Assembly: GCA_001602435.1 (NCBI GenBank)
Contig: CP012156.1
Coordinates: 1,012,001-1,076,000, forward strand
DNA: 64,000 nt
Direction of reading: 5' to 3'
Origin: Hyphomonadaceae bacterium UKL13-1
GTDB taxonomy: Bacteria; Pseudomonadota; Alphaproteobacteria; Caulobacterales; Aquidulcibacteraceae
Shown: positions 17,079 to 27,008 of the stretch, piece after piece
Numbering within the stretch: position 1 is the stretch's first letter
How the letters are laid out: the number at the start of each line of letters is the position of its first letter
Made by a program: the position numbers and the translations under genes
Notes under the pieces: model-generated
Database searches by the model: none
What the model saw: only the letters and a program-made list of their open reading frames with translations
What the model was told of the DNA's origin: nothing

Positions 17079-18344
17079 ATGAGTGCTGATGTTCAACCGC
17101 TTCCCGGGCCGTCGGGTATGGGCGAGCGCCCCAAGATTACAAAGGATGTCTGGTTCCTTCTGTTTGTGGTCGGTACGGCTTTCATGGCCAGCCGGTATGA
17201 CTTCCAACTCTCGACCTTGGCTTTGCCGCAATTCCAACAAGCCTTTGGCTATGATGATCAGACGTCGGTCTTGATCGGCACAATTGCCAAAGTCGGCGCG
17301 ATTCCGGCGGTGATGTTGACCCTGATGGCTGACCGGATTGGCCGCAAGCCCCTTTTCTTGATGGCTATCTTGGGCTTTTCGGCATCGGCTTTGCTGACTG
17401 CTTTGGCGCAGAACCCCCTGATGTTGGCCTCTGGCCTCTTCTTCACGCGCTTGTTCACCATGGTGGATGAATTATTGGCCGTGGTGCTGCTGGCGGAGGC
17501 GGCACCACCTCAAGCCCGGGCTTGGATGCTGGGGCTCTTGTCGCTGCTTGGCGCGTCTGGTGACGGGGTGGCCTTGGCGGCCTATGGCAATTTTGCCGAT
17601 CAGCCAGATGCGTGGCGCTGGATGTATGCAGCAGGGGCCGTGCCCGCGCTTTTGTCGATAGTTTGGCGGCTCGCACTACCTGAAAGCTCAGCCTTTGTTG
17701 CCGCTAAGCAAGCCAATCAAGCCAATCAATTCGCGCTGATCCGCGCCAATCGTCGACCCGTGATCCTCATTGGGATTGCCTATTTTCTGTTTTGGCTGCC
17801 GATCTCGCCGGCTCTGTCCTATAATTCGCAATATCTGCAGTCCGTCGCGAAGTGGGAGCCGAGCCAAGTAGCTCTGGTTTCGTTTGCGGCGGGGATGATC
17901 GGACTTGTCGGGACGTTTTTGGGCGGACGGTTGGCGGATCGCTTTGGGCGCAAGCCTGTGGCTTTGGTTGCCACGCTGATCTGCGTTTTTGGTCTTTCAG
18001 GCGTCTATCTCAACAGCCAATTCGGATTTGTCGGTGCAGCCCTCAGCGTCGGCTATATGGCTTGGTTTGCGGCCTCTGTCGCGCTGCGCGCTACGATGAC
18101 AGAGCTTATTCCCACCAAGGCGCGGGCAACTGTTGCCGGAACATCTGAAATCGGGGCCAGCAGTGGCGCGATTTTGGGCGGCAGCCTTGTCGCCTTCCTC
18201 ATCCCGGTCTTGGGTGGCCTCGGCCACGCCTTGTTGGCGATGATGCCGCTGGTGGTTCTAGCCCTGGTCGCCATTGCCTTTTTACCCGAAACCAAAGGCC
18301 GAGTACTGGGCGAAGGCGAAGAAGTCGGCGAGACCAAAGCTTAG
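17079..18344 (+). CDS. MFS transporter, sugar/aromatic-acid symporter type
   Basis: This is a 421-residue, 12-TM major facilitator. The two half-repeat signatures are visible: DRIGRKPLFL after TM2 and GGRLADRFGRKPVAL after TM8. The second half has the ATMTELIPTKARATVAGTSE loop of the metabolite:H+ symporter group. I chose ATG 17079 with GAGGG 8 nt upstream; an earlier in-frame start would add an implausible basic leader. It ends overlapping the patatin gene by 4 bp, convergently. The substrate is unknown. Confidence 0.88.
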   Translation: MSADVQPLPGPSGMGERPKITKDVWFLLFVVGTAFMASRYDFQLSTLALPQFQQAFGYDDQTSVLIGTIAKVGAIPAVMLTLMADRIGRKPLFLMAILGFSASALLTALAQNPLMLASGLFFTRLFTMVDELLAVVLLAEAAPPQARAWMLGLLSLLGASGDGVALAAYGNFADQPDAWRWMYAAGAVPALLSIVWRLALPESSAFVAAKQANQANQFALIRANRRPVILIGIAYFLFWLPISPALSYNSQYLQSVAKWEPSQVALVSFAAGMIGLVGTFLGGRLADRFGRKPVALVATLICVFGLSGVYLNSQFGFVGAALSVGYMAWFAASVALRATMTELIPTKARATVAGTSEIGASSGAILGGSLVAFLIPVLGGLGHALLAMMPLVVLALVAIAFLPETKGRVLGEGEEVGETKA

Positions 18345-19375
18345 CGGTCGAGGAAGTCTTTCGCCAAATCCACCGTGCTATGCTGGCCGACTGCGGTGCC
18401 ACACGTGCTTGACCAAGCTTGCCAGGCGGCCCGTCCTTGGTCGCGTAAGCCCGTCAAAAAGTCCCAGTCGGTGTTGAACTTGCTAGCCGCACCCAAGCCT
18501 TTGAGCGCATCGTCTGCCTTAATCGCATGGACCTTCACGTCGCGATAGCGGTCCTTCAACTTATCGCCCATCTCTTCATCCTCCAGCAAGCGCTGGACAA
18601 AGGCGATGGCGCGCAGTTCGGCAATCAGGCTGGCGTTAAAAGTGATCTCATTCAGGCGGTCCATAATGGCCGCACTGGTCTTTGGCACGGTGTCGAGCGT
18701 CTGCGGGTTCAGCGCGCAGAGCAACACGTCATCAGGCAGGCCTGCCTCATAGAAGAGCGGCCATAGCGCAGGATTGGCCATATAGCCGCCGTCCCAATAG
18801 GATTCGCCATTCACTTCCACCGCTTGGAACAGATAGGGTAGGCAGGCCGAGGCCAAGGTCACATCGGCGCTAACCTCGTGCGTGCGAAACACTTTTGCCC
18901 GCCCGCTCTTCACATTGGTGGCAGCGATAAACAGCTTAAACGGCGGGCTCTTCATCAGCCCCTCAAAGTCAACTACATCCTGAAGAGCGTCGCGCAAGGG
19001 GTTGAAATTCCAAGGATTAAACTCATAGGGGCTGGCGACGCTTGTCAGCGCATCAAACCATTGAAAGCTTGCCGCCTTGAACAAACCAAACGGGTCAAAC
19101 GCTTTGCGAATGGCGTTCAGGCTAACCGGGCTGAAGGGGCCACGGGCGGTGCTAATCTTCTCCCAAAACCGATTGAGGGCATCGCGTGCACCCTCATTCC
19201 CACCCGTCCGCAGGCCATCAGCGCAGACAACCGCATTCATCGCTCCGGCGCTGGTCGCGGTGATGGCGGCAATGTCAAACCGGCCTTCTTCGAGGAGGGC
19301 ATCCAAAATCCCCCATGCAAAGGCCCCGTGAGAGCCACCACCTTGTAGCGCGATATTGAGGGCAGGTTTGGTCAT
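18341..19375 (-). CDS. Patatin-like phospholipase
   Basis: This is a 344-residue patatin-family serine acyl hydrolase. The oxyanion segment is GGGSHGAFAWG (residues 12-22). The nucleophile elbow reads ATSAG where GxSxG is usual, so the first Gly is Ala. The catalytic Asp is in DGGYMANP. ATG 19375 is preceded by GAGG and removes a non-homologous extension. No signal peptide is seen, so it is probably cytoplasmic and acts on membrane or storage lipids. It is followed upstream on the same strand by yaaA, 5 bp away, suggesting co-transcription. Confidence 0.9.
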   Translation of the reverse strand: MTKPALNIALQGGGSHGAFAWGILDALLEEGRFDIAAITATSAGAMNAVVCADGLRTGGNEGARDALNRFWEKISTARGPFSPVSLNAIRKAFDPFGLFKAASFQWFDALTSVASPYEFNPWNFNPLRDALQDVVDFEGLMKSPPFKLFIAATNVKSGRAKVFRTHEVSADVTLASACLPYLFQAVEVNGESYWDGGYMANPALWPLFYEAGLPDDVLLCALNPQTLDTVPKTSAAIMDRLNEITFNASLIAELRAIAFVQRLLEDEEMGDKLKDRYRDVKVHAIKADDALKGLGAASKFNTDWDFLTGLRDQGRAAWQAWSSTCGTAVGQHSTVDLAKDFLDR

Positions 19376-19380
19376 GTGCC

Positions 19381-20169
19381 TCAGCCCATCTTGCCCGGCG
19401 GTTGTGGGCGCGAGAACACCCAAGTTTCAGGCTTAGAGCTTGCCGCATCAAAGCGATAACCATCCACGTCAAAAGCCTTGATGCCTTCGGGGTCGGTGAT
19501 ACGATTTTCAATGCAGAAGCGCGCCATCGCGCCGCGCGCCCGCTTGGCATAGAAGCTCAATACCCGGGCCTCGCCATCTTTAATCTCTTTAAAGTTTGCG
19601 GTGATGACGCGCGCTTTTAAGGCCTTTTTCGAGACCGCACTAAAATATTCAGTCGAGGCGAGGTTCATGACGATGGGCGCAGATTGGCCTGCCAAGTCCG
19701 CATTGATCGCTTTGGACAAACGGTCGCCCCAAAAATCATACAGGCTTTCCCCGCGCTTGGTTTTCAGCCGCGTGCCCATCTCCAGACGGTAAGGCGCAAT
19801 CACGTCAAGCGGGCGCAACAGGCCATAGAGGCCAGACAGGATGCGCACATGGTCTTGCGCCCAGTTCAGGTCTTCCGCGCTCAAATCGCGCGCCTGCAGG
19901 CCCTGATAGACATCGCCATTGAAGGCGAGGGCTGCTTGCAACACGTCTGGACCATTGAGAGCCGGATCAAACGCCTGAAAGCGCTGGTAATTCAGCTCCG
20001 CCAAATTGTCGGATAAATGCATCAGCTTGGCGATGTCGGATCGCTTTAGCTTGGCTGTTACTTTGGCCAGCGCGGCAATATCGGCTTCCAAACGCGGCTT
20101 GGTGGCTGGCAGCTTTGGCGCGACCGGCTCGTAATTCAGATTTTTGGCGGGGGAGAGAAGAATCAGCAT
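19381..20169 (-). CDS. yaaA: YaaA-family peroxide stress resistance protein
   Basis: This is a 262-residue YaaA (DUF328/UPF0246) protein. The family binds DNA and limits iron-driven oxidative damage in E. coli. Diagnostic segments are MLILLSPAKNLNYE at the N-terminus, LSDNLAELNYQRFQ, ILSGLYGLLRPLDVI and FYAKRARGAMARFCIENRI near the end. The start at 20169 gives the family N-terminus; the frame is open 22 codons further but without homology. It is the upstream gene of a probable yaaA-patatin pair. Confidence 0.93.
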   Translation of the reverse strand: MLILLSPAKNLNYEPVAPKLPATKPRLEADIAALAKVTAKLKRSDIAKLMHLSDNLAELNYQRFQAFDPALNGPDVLQAALAFNGDVYQGLQARDLSAEDLNWAQDHVRILSGLYGLLRPLDVIAPYRLEMGTRLKTKRGESLYDFWGDRLSKAINADLAGQSAPIVMNLASTEYFSAVSKKALKARVITANFKEIKDGEARVLSFYAKRARGAMARFCIENRITDPEGIKAFDVDGYRFDAASSKPETWVFSRPQPPGKMG

Positions 20170-20204
20170 GCGCTTAAAATAGGCACGCTTGACCCATATG
20201 GCGA

Positions 20205-20230
20205 GGGGGCAATGCGCGTGCATCGCCCCC
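20205..20230. other. GC-rich hairpin between DUF962 gene and yaaA
   Basis: GGGGGC (20205-20210) and GCCCCC (20225-20230) enclose ATGC/GCAT with one A-C mismatch and a GCGT loop, a stem of about 11 pairs. Neither side has a T run, so it is not a clear intrinsic terminator. It may be an mRNA-stabilising or factor-assisted end. Confidence 0.4.
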
Positions 20231-20273
20231 TGCAAGGTATTTTGTGGACTGTTAGGCTGTTGTGAACGTCTGC

Positions 20274-20648
20274 TTAGAAAGCGCGCTTGCCCGTAATGGT
20301 CTCACCAAACATGCGGAAGTCGCCCATCAAGCTCCAAGCCGGATAGGTGAAGGTGGCGGGCTTATTCTTTTCAAAGAAGAAATGTCCAGCCCAAGCAAAG
20401 CCATAGCCAACAATTGGTGCCGCAATCAGATATTCAATGCCACCCACAACGCCCCAGAGGACGACCATCAGCAAGCACATGCAGACCAGCGCCGTGCCAA
20501 CAAGATGCAGGCGGCGACTGATCACATTTTGGTGCTCAGACAGGTAAAAGGGATAAAACTCCTCAAAGCTCGCAAAGCGGGCAGGGGTGGAACCCATATG
20601 TGAGTCTGGAGCATCGGTCGGGGAGGTGGTGGCGTGTTCGTCGGTCAT
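20274..20648 (-). CDS. DUF962 (Mpo1-like) membrane protein
   Basis: This is a 124-residue protein of the Mpo1/YGL010w-like DUF962 family. It shows FEEFYPFYLSEHQNVISRR, then two TM helices (about residues 50-90) and the typical GYGFAWAGHFFFEKNKPATF segment with conserved His. Eukaryotic Mpo1 is an iron-dependent dioxygenase acting on 2-hydroxy fatty acids; bacterial members are largely uncharacterised. The paired His near the membrane are consistent with metal binding. ATG 20648 is preceded by AAGGC. Confidence 0.85.
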   Translation of the reverse strand: MTDEHATTSPTDAPDSHMGSTPARFASFEEFYPFYLSEHQNVISRRLHLVGTALVCMCLLMVVLWGVVGGIEYLIAAPIVGYGFAWAGHFFFEKNKPATFTYPAWSLMGDFRMFGETITGKRAF

Positions 20649-20730
20649 GCCTTGCATGTGTGGTCGCCCCCGCCTGAGCGCAAGGGCCAATTCGGGTATT
20701 TGGGGAAAAATTTATTGAGGGTGCTTCGGC

Positions 20731-21183
20731 TTAAACCTTCTGCCGCACCACACGCAGCGCGCAGCCCAGCGCCGCTTCTACCGGGACTAGAGCCTCCGGC
20801 GCCAATTTGCCAACCCCGGCATTGGTGGCGACCAAGGTAAAGCGGGCAAAGGCGGCGGCAGGTTGATAGATGAGCGCGTTCAGATTGGTTGCCCCACCAC
20901 AGCAGGTGGCCACCACGCTCAATTCCTCAAACTCGGTTTCGGCGGCCTGATCCATCGCGCCTTCCCACCAGGCTTGTGCATCCTTGCCACAGAGCGGGCA
21001 GGTGATTGCCTCAAACGCTTCGCCTGCATCAATGAAGCGCACATCGTCAAACATGTCATAGGTGACTTCGTCGGCGCGCGGCAACAAAGCCTCCAGCGCG
21101 TCCGCGCCAGCTTCGGCTTGGTCTTCGCTCGGCACGTAAGATGGATCTGTCGGGATCAGGATGAGAAAGTCGAGCGATTTCAT
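20731..21183 (-). CDS. Uncharacterised protein with CPLC motif, coupled to alaS
   Basis: This is a 150-residue cytoplasmic protein of unknown function. A CPLCGKDAQAWWEG segment (about residues 62-75) and a later CC pair (VVATCCGGATNLNAL) look like a degenerate zinc-binding knuckle. The region before it is acidic and it has no membrane segment. Its ATG follows the alaS stop with no gap (TAGATG), so its translation is coupled to alaS. I do not recognise a named family. Confidence 0.65.
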   Translation of the reverse strand: MKSLDFLILIPTDPSYVPSEDQAEAGADALEALLPRADEVTYDMFDDVRFIDAGEAFEAITCPLCGKDAQAWWEGAMDQAAETEFEELSVVATCCGGATNLNALIYQPAAAFARFTLVATNAGVGKLAPEALVPVEAALGCALRVVRQKV

Positions 21184-23829
21184 CTAGCTGGCCATCGCCG
21201 CTTTCACGGCGTCTAGGCCAGCCGAAGCCGCATCTGCCGTTGGCGCGCCACCTTGGGCAAAATCGGGCTTGCCACCGCCACCTTGCCCGCCCATGGCGAG
21301 CACGGCGGCCTTGACCAGATCCACCGCGCTGACGCTCGCCACCGTGCTTGCCACCGCAATTGCGGCTTTGCCGTCGGCGGCTGCCACATAGGCGACCACG
21401 CCATTACCCAATTTCTGGATCGCTTCATTGACCATGGGGCGCAAATCTTTCGCGCCAATGCCATCAAGGATACGGGCGTCGAGCTTCACGCCATTGATCT
21501 CCTCAATCGCGGCTGCGGCCCCACCGCCGCCACCCAGAGCGAGCTTTTGCTTGGCGTCGGTCAATTCTTTTTCGAGCCGCTTGCGGTCGGCAATCATCGC
21601 CTCGATCCGCGCGGGCAGATCGGGCAATTGCGCCTTGAGAGGCTCTGCCGCGGCGCGCGCAATGGCGGCTTCAGCTTTGAGGTGATCCAGCGCAGCTTGG
21701 CCGGTGGCGGCTTCAATCCGGCGCACACCCGCAGCGACTGCCCCTTCTGAGACAATGACAAAGCTACCAATATCGCCTGTACGGCCCACATGGGTGCCGC
21801 CGCACAATTCCACCGAATAGGACTTGGGCGCGTGGTTAAGCTTGCGGCCCATGGCCAGCACGCGCACTTCATCGCCATATTTCTCGCCAAACAGCGCCAT
21901 CGCGCCCTCGGCAATGGCTTCATCAGGCGTCATCAAACGAGTGGAGGCCTCGGTATTTTGCCGCACGACGGCGTTGACCTCGGCCTCAATGGCATCAATC
22001 TCGGCCCGCGACAGACCTGCGCCATGGGCAAAGTCAAAGCGCAAGCGGTCGGCTTCGACCAGCGAGCCTTTTTGCGTCACATGCGGGCCCAAGACGTTTT
22101 GCAGGGCCGCATGCATCAAGTGCGTGGCGCTATGGTTGGCGCGGATGGCGTTGCGGCGGGCGCTGTCAATGGTTAGCAGAGCTGCATCGCCCACTTTGAC
22201 GGCACCCTTTACCAGTCTGCCCTTGTGGCCATGGATGGCCCCAGCGCGCTTTAAGGTGTCTTCGACTTCGAAGACGGCCCCATTATCAAACCGGATCATG
22301 CCTTGATCGCCCGCTTGACCGCCGCTTTCGGCATAGAAGGGGGTTTGGTTGAACACGATCTCGCCGCTATCGCCCTCGGATAAGGCGTCGACCTTGGCCC
22401 CGCCCACGACGATCGCTGCCAATTGGCCGCTGGCCTCGCTCTGGCTATAGCCCAAGAATTCACTGCCGCCTTGCTCGTCTTTTAGGGTCAACCAAATGGC
22501 GTCGGTGCCTGCCTCGCCGCTGCCAGCCCAAGCAGCCCGCGCCAAAGCCTTTTGCTCGTCCATCGCCGCGTTAAAGCCTGTCATATCCACACCAATGCCG
22601 CGCGCCCGCAGCACGTCTTGGGTCAGATCAACGGGGAAGCCGTAAGTGTCATAGAGCTGGAAAGCAGCCTTGCCTGACAATTCTTGGCCTTTGGTGAGGC
22701 CTGCGCTTTCTTCGTCCAACAAAGACAGGCCACGGCCCAAGGTGCGGCGGAAGCGCACTTCTTCTTGTTCCAGCGTCGAGGTGATGAAGGCTTCCGCGCG
22801 GCGCAGTTCTGAATAAGCGCCGCCCATTTCTTGGATCAGGACCGGGGCTAAGCGGTGCAGCAAAGGCTCACTCGCACCCAGCATGTGGGCATGGCGCATG
22901 GCACGGCGCATGATGCGGCGCAGCACATAACCGCGTCCTTCATTGGAAGGCGTTACGCCATCGGCGATCAGGAAGCTGGAGGCGCGAATATGGTCGGCAA
23001 TCACGCGGTGGCTGGCGCGCTTATCGCCTTCGGCCTTCACGCCAGTCAGGTTTTCAGACGCCGCGATCAGGGTCTTAAACAGGTCGATGTCATAATTGTC
23101 GTGCACGCCTTGCAAAACGGCGGATACCCGCTCTAGGCCCATGCCTGTATCGATACTGGGCTTGGGCAGGCTGGTTTGGCTGCCATCGGCATGGCGCTCA
23201 AACTGCATGAAGACGAGGTTCCAGATCTCAATCCAGCGGTCGCCATCTTCTTCCGCACTGCCTGGTACACCGCCCCAAATATGGTCGCCATGGTCATAGA
23301 AGATTTCGCTGCAGGGGCCGCAGGGGCCGGTATCGCCCATCGACCAGAAATTGTCGCTGGTGGGGATGGAGATGATGCGGTCATCGGAAAGGCCTGCAAT
23401 CTTGCGCCACAAGGCACGGGCCTCATCATCGGTATGATAGACGGTGACGATCAGTTTGGACGCATCAATGCCAAAATCCTTGGTCAGTAATTCCCACGCA
23501 TGGCTGATCGCATCTTCCTTGAAATAGTCGCCGAACGAGAAATTGCCCAGCATTTCAAAGAAAGTGTGGTGACGCGCCGTATAGCCGACATTGTCGAGGT
23601 CATTGTGCTTGCCGCCCGCGCGGACGCACTTTTGGCTGGTCGCGGCACGTGGCGGCTGGGGTGGCGTTTCCGCCCCTGTGAACACGTTTTTGAACTGCAC
23701 CATGCCCGCATTGGTGAACATCAAAGTCGGGTCATTGTGCGGCACCAGCGGGCTGGACGCCATGACGGTGTGGCCCTTGGATTTGAAAAAGTCCAAAAAC
23801 GCAGTGCGAATATCGTTAACGCTAGCCAT
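21184..23829 (-). CDS. alaS: Alanyl-tRNA synthetase
   Basis: This class II synthetase charges tRNA-Ala. The 881 residues cover the catalytic domain ([19 protein letters not shown], then [20 protein letters not shown]), the tRNA-binding domain, the editing domain ([19 protein letters not shown] with its HxxxH zinc motif, and [13 protein letters not shown]) and the C-terminal oligomerisation domain with a coiled coil. ATG 23829 has GGGAAG close upstream. It is followed without a gap by the CPLC-motif gene. Confidence 0.97.
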   Translation of the reverse strand: MASVNDIRTAFLDFFKSKGHTVMASSPLVPHNDPTLMFTNAGMVQFKNVFTGAETPPQPPRAATSQKCVRAGGKHNDLDNVGYTARHHTFFEMLGNFSFGDYFKEDAISHAWELLTKDFGIDASKLIVTVYHTDDEARALWRKIAGLSDDRIISIPTSDNFWSMGDTGPCGPCSEIFYDHGDHIWGGVPGSAEEDGDRWIEIWNLVFMQFERHADGSQTSLPKPSIDTGMGLERVSAVLQGVHDNYDIDLFKTLIAASENLTGVKAEGDKRASHRVIADHIRASSFLIADGVTPSNEGRGYVLRRIMRRAMRHAHMLGASEPLLHRLAPVLIQEMGGAYSELRRAEAFITSTLEQEEVRFRRTLGRGLSLLDEESAGLTKGQELSGKAAFQLYDTYGFPVDLTQDVLRARGIGVDMTGFNAAMDEQKALARAAWAGSGEAGTDAIWLTLKDEQGGSEFLGYSQSEASGQLAAIVVGGAKVDALSEGDSGEIVFNQTPFYAESGGQAGDQGMIRFDNGAVFEVEDTLKRAGAIHGHKGRLVKGAVKVGDAALLTIDSARRNAIRANHSATHLMHAALQNVLGPHVTQKGSLVEADRLRFDFAHGAGLSRAEIDAIEAEVNAVVRQNTEASTRLMTPDEAIAEGAMALFGEKYGDEVRVLAMGRKLNHAPKSYSVELCGGTHVGRTGDIGSFVIVSEGAVAAGVRRIEAATGQAALDHLKAEAAIARAAAEPLKAQLPDLPARIEAMIADRKRLEKELTDAKQKLALGGGGGAAAAIEEINGVKLDARILDGIGAKDLRPMVNEAIQKLGNGVVAYVAAADGKAAIAVASTVASVSAVDLVKAAVLAMGGQGGGGKPDFAQGGAPTADAASAGLDAVKAAMAS

Positions 23830-23961
23830 AACTTCCCGTCCAGGCACCTCGGGTGCCGCTTAGAATTGTGTTGGCAAATCTATAGGCAGCCGTGGCCCCA
23901 ACGCCAAGTGGCTGGCGGCATGGATTGCAGGGGGAGGGGTGTTAGTTGGCCTAACCCGCCC

Positions 23962-25611
23962 CTAGCCCTCATACACAATCTTGCCGTCGACCATAGTGAG
24001 GACGGTTTTTGCGTCGAGGATGTCGGCGGGTTTGACGGTCATGAAATCGCGCGAGAAGACGCTGATGCTGGCTGCTTGGCCAACGGCTAAGGTGCCACGA
24101 CTGCGCTCTGCACCCACGGCATAGGCGGCAGAACGGGTGAACATGCCTAAGGCCTGTTGGCGGGAAACACGCTCTTCCAAGCCCCAATCTGGGCCGACAT
24201 AGCCATTGAGCGCATGGCGATAGATAGCCGCATAAAACTCGATGCGCGGATCGCCTTGTTCAACCGGCGCATCAGAGCCGCCGCACACCACCGCACCGGT
24301 CTTGAGGAGGCTCGTCCAAGCATAGGCACCTTTTAGGCGCTCTGGCCCCAGACGTGCCGGGGCAAAGAACAAATCGCCAATCGCGTGGGAAGGCTGCATG
24401 GAGGCGATCACGCCCAGTTTCGCAAAGCGCGGCATATCGGGTGGCGAGACCACTTGCGCATGTTCAATCCGCCAACGCCGATTTGTCTTGGCGTGATCCA
24501 GCACGCGCTCAAACCAGTCAAGGCTTTGCCGATTACCTCTGTCACCAATGGCGTGCATGGCAACTTGTGCGCCGGACTTCTTGGCGCGCTCCAGCACGGC
24601 CAGCACTTGCGCTTCTGGCGTCAATAACAGGCCTTCGGACTCTGGCGCATCGGCGTAAGGTGCCAAAAGGGCCGCCCCGCGAGAGCCCAAAGCCCCATCA
24701 GAATAAATTTTCACCCCACGCGTGCTGATCCGACCTGTGGAATCGACACTCGGCCCGCGCCGCAAAACTTCTGTGGCAAAGGGGATGTCGAGATAATTAT
24801 CGACCCGCAGCTGGACTTCGCCGGACAAAGCGAGCGCCTTGAGCGCAATTAAATCCTCACCCGATACGCTCATATTATGCAGGCCCGTCCAGCCACGTGA
24901 GGCGTAAAGGCGGTCGGCTTTGACCAAAGCTTGGCGGATCATGTCAGGGGTTGCCGTCGGCATCCGGCTTTCAACAAGGGCTTGGGCGTTGTCGATCAAC
25001 ATGCCTGTTGGCTCGCCGGACGCATCTTTCAGGATTTGGCCGCCCGGAGGGCTGGCCGTGCTGGAATCAATCCCGGCAAGCTTTAAAAGGGCGCTATTGG
25101 CTAAAGCCGCATGGCCATCTGAACGGCCGAGCAGCAAAGGGCGGTCTGGCACAATCGCATCTACATCTTGCCGGGTTGGAAAGCGGCCTTCAGGCCAGTG
25201 GGTTTCAATCCAGCCGCGCCCTGCAATAGGTCCTGTTGGGTTCTGGGCCGCCCAAGCGGCAAGCTTGGCCTGAAGTTCTGCGATGGATTTGACGCTATCG
25301 AGGTTCAACGTCATTTCGCGCAGGCCAATGCCCGTCATGTGAGCATGGCTATCGACGAGACCAGGCAGAGCGGCCGCCCCGGCAAGATCGATCTCTTTGG
25401 CGCGCGGCAAAGCGGCCCGAACTGCACGCAGGCTGCCAATGGCGACAACACGGCTACCCTCAACGGCAATGGCTTCTGCAGGGCTGCGGCCAGCAACCCC
25501 TGTATGGATCGGCCCGCCGGTTAGAATGGTACGCGCAGAGGAGGCGGAGGCGAGAGCCGGGCTTGCGACAAACGCCGCACTACCTGCTGTTAAGATTTCC
25601 CGACGATTCAT
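23962..25611 (-). CDS. YtcJ-like amidohydrolase, probable Tat-exported
   Basis: This is a 549-residue metal-dependent hydrolase of the amidohydrolase superfamily, YtcJ-like branch. The N-terminus MNRREILTAGSAAFVASPALA looks like a twin-arginine signal. The metal motif DSHAH is at residues 87-91; later metal or catalytic segments include HAIGDRGNR, RIEHAQ and CGGSDAPVE, and the C-terminal IVYEG strand is normal. GGTGGAG precedes the start. The substrate is not predictable; relatives act on amides, ureas and formamides. It is divergent from the fourfold-repeat membrane protein (127 bp). Confidence 0.9.
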   Translation of the reverse strand: MNRREILTAGSAAFVASPALASASSARTILTGGPIHTGVAGRSPAEAIAVEGSRVVAIGSLRAVRAALPRAKEIDLAGAAALPGLVDSHAHMTGIGLREMTLNLDSVKSIAELQAKLAAWAAQNPTGPIAGRGWIETHWPEGRFPTRQDVDAIVPDRPLLLGRSDGHAALANSALLKLAGIDSSTASPPGGQILKDASGEPTGMLIDNAQALVESRMPTATPDMIRQALVKADRLYASRGWTGLHNMSVSGEDLIALKALALSGEVQLRVDNYLDIPFATEVLRRGPSVDSTGRISTRGVKIYSDGALGSRGAALLAPYADAPESEGLLLTPEAQVLAVLERAKKSGAQVAMHAIGDRGNRQSLDWFERVLDHAKTNRRWRIEHAQVVSPPDMPRFAKLGVIASMQPSHAIGDLFFAPARLGPERLKGAYAWTSLLKTGAVVCGGSDAPVEQGDPRIEFYAAIYRHALNGYVGPDWGLEERVSRQQALGMFTRSAAYAVGAERSRGTLAVGQAASISVFSRDFMTVKPADILDAKTVLTMVDGKIVYEG

Positions 25612-25738
25612 AGCAAACGCTCCACCCTATCGCTGCGCCAAAGGCGCGCTCTTGACACCAACTGTAGGAGAAGGCTCCCTTGCTATTCAAGGGCACACAG
25701 TGCGAATAGCCACTGAGGCTGTGTGGAGTGACTTGCTG

Positions 25739-26515
25739 ATGAAACCTGGAACACAGACGGCCACATCCACACTGAGTAAAGTCGCTGAAGTCACGCTCGC
25801 GTTTTGGGTTATGAAGATTGCCGCAACCACCGTTGGCGAAACGGGTGGCGACATGATCTCTATGACGATGCAGGTCGGCTATGTGCTGAGCACGATCATT
25901 CTGCTTGCGATATTCGGCGTTGTTTTGACACTGCAATTGCGGGCGAAGAAATTTCACCCTTGGCTCTACTGGCTCGTCGTGCTCGCAACCAGCACGGCCG
26001 GCACCACGATTTCCGATATGCTCGACCGAACTTTTGAGCTTGGCTACGCACTGGGGTCTGGCCTGATCGCGAGCTGCTTGGTAGCCGTATTGATCGTCTG
26101 GAAACGAACGACTGGCAGCCTATCGGTTGATCATATAAGCGGTGGCCGCGATGAAGCCTTTTATTGGGCGGCTATCTTGGTTTCCAACACGCTTGGAACA
26201 GCCCTTGGCGATTTTCTCGCCGACAGTTCTGGGCTTGGCTTTTTGTGGAGCAATGTGCTGATCAGCAGCGGCTTGATCGCTATCGCATTGGCCTTTTTCT
26301 TGACCAAGATTTCACGCACGGCGCTATTCTGGGCGGCCTTTGTCCTGACCCGCCCTTTTGGGGCAACCATGGGCGATCTTTTAACGAAATCACCCGATCA
26401 CGGCGGGATGGGCATCGGCACCGTAGGATCGTCCGCCGTGCTTTTGGCTGTTTTGGCGGGGATGATCGCTGTGACCTATCGGGCGAAAGCGACGGGTTCA
26501 GCCATAAACAATTAG
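25739..26515 (+). CDS. COG4705-type membrane protein with four internal repeats
   Basis: This is a 258-residue inner-membrane protein of about eight TM helices built from four repeats of roughly 55-65 residues. Each repeat ends in a motif of the form T-x(1-2)-G-x3-(G/S)-D: TTVGETGGD (D38), TSTAGTTISD (D93), SNTLGTALGD (D158) and TRPFGATMGD (D213). This matches COG4705, uncharacterised membrane-anchored proteins, as I recall it. The frame is open much further upstream but overlaps the divergent amidohydrolase; ATG 25739 with GGAG 10 nt upstream fits the protein. Regularly spaced membrane-embedded Asp suggest ion or proton binding (inference). Confidence 0.75.
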   Translation: MKPGTQTATSTLSKVAEVTLAFWVMKIAATTVGETGGDMISMTMQVGYVLSTIILLAIFGVVLTLQLRAKKFHPWLYWLVVLATSTAGTTISDMLDRTFELGYALGSGLIASCLVAVLIVWKRTTGSLSVDHISGGRDEAFYWAAILVSNTLGTALGDFLADSSGLGFLWSNVLISSGLIAIALAFFLTKISRTALFWAAFVLTRPFGATMGDLLTKSPDHGGMGIGTVGSSAVLLAVLAGMIAVTYRAKATGSAINN

Positions 26516-26528
26516 CGCGCCTTGAGCC

Positions 26529-27008
26529 TTAGTGATAGCCACGGACAGGTTTAGGCGTTGCCAGGGCCGGTAGGGGTGCCACCGAAATCCCGTCTTCAAT
26601 CAGTTCTTTGGCCTCTTTGGCGGTGGCTTGACCATAGACGAGGCGCTCTTCGCTGTCGCCCTCATGCATGGCGCGCACTTCTTTGGCAAAAGCGTCGCCG
26701 ACATAGTCGTAATTCTGCTCAATATGCTCTTTCCAACCTTGGAAGAAGGCTTTCACGGGCTCGGGCAGGCTTAAGGGGTCTGGCCCATTGGCAAGCGGCA
26801 CGGGCGTGTCGGCTGAGGCAGGTGGAGCAGGGCGATCTGACTTGGAGGAAAAGACTGCCGGGGCCATGGGCGCTTTTTCAACTGCCTTTGAACCGCATAT
26901 AGGGCATTCAACCAAGCCGCGCCCAACTTGGGTTTCATAGCCAGAGATCGAGTCAAACCAAGCCTCCCAATCATGGGCCTGATCACAACGAAGCGCATAT
27001 TTAATCAT
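26529..27008 (-). CDS. DUF1178 family protein
   Basis: This is a 159-residue protein of the alphaproteobacterial DUF1178 family. It starts MIKYALRCDQAHDWEAWFDS, has a CPICGSKAVEKAPMAP zinc-ribbon-like segment with an earlier Cys at residue 8, a Pro/Ala-rich middle and the conserved YVGDAFAKEVRAMHEG stretch. It overlaps the upstream nitrilase gene by 4 bp (ATGA). The grxC-nitrilase-DUF1178 order recurs in alphaproteobacteria, but no function is established. Confidence 0.9.
   Translation of the reverse strand: MIKYALRCDQAHDWEAWFDSISGYETQVGRGLVECPICGSKAVEKAPMAPAVFSSKSDRPAPPASADTPVPLANGPDPLSLPEPVKAFFQGWKEHIEQNYDYVGDAFAKEVRAMHEGDSEERLVYGQATAKEAKELIEDGISVAPLPALATPKPVRGYH

Noticed and set aside
25397..25738. 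N-terminal extension of the fourfold-repeat membrane protein by 114 codons
   Set aside because: It overlaps the start of the divergent amidohydrolase, including its signal peptide, and its basic, Ala-rich translation looks non-coding.
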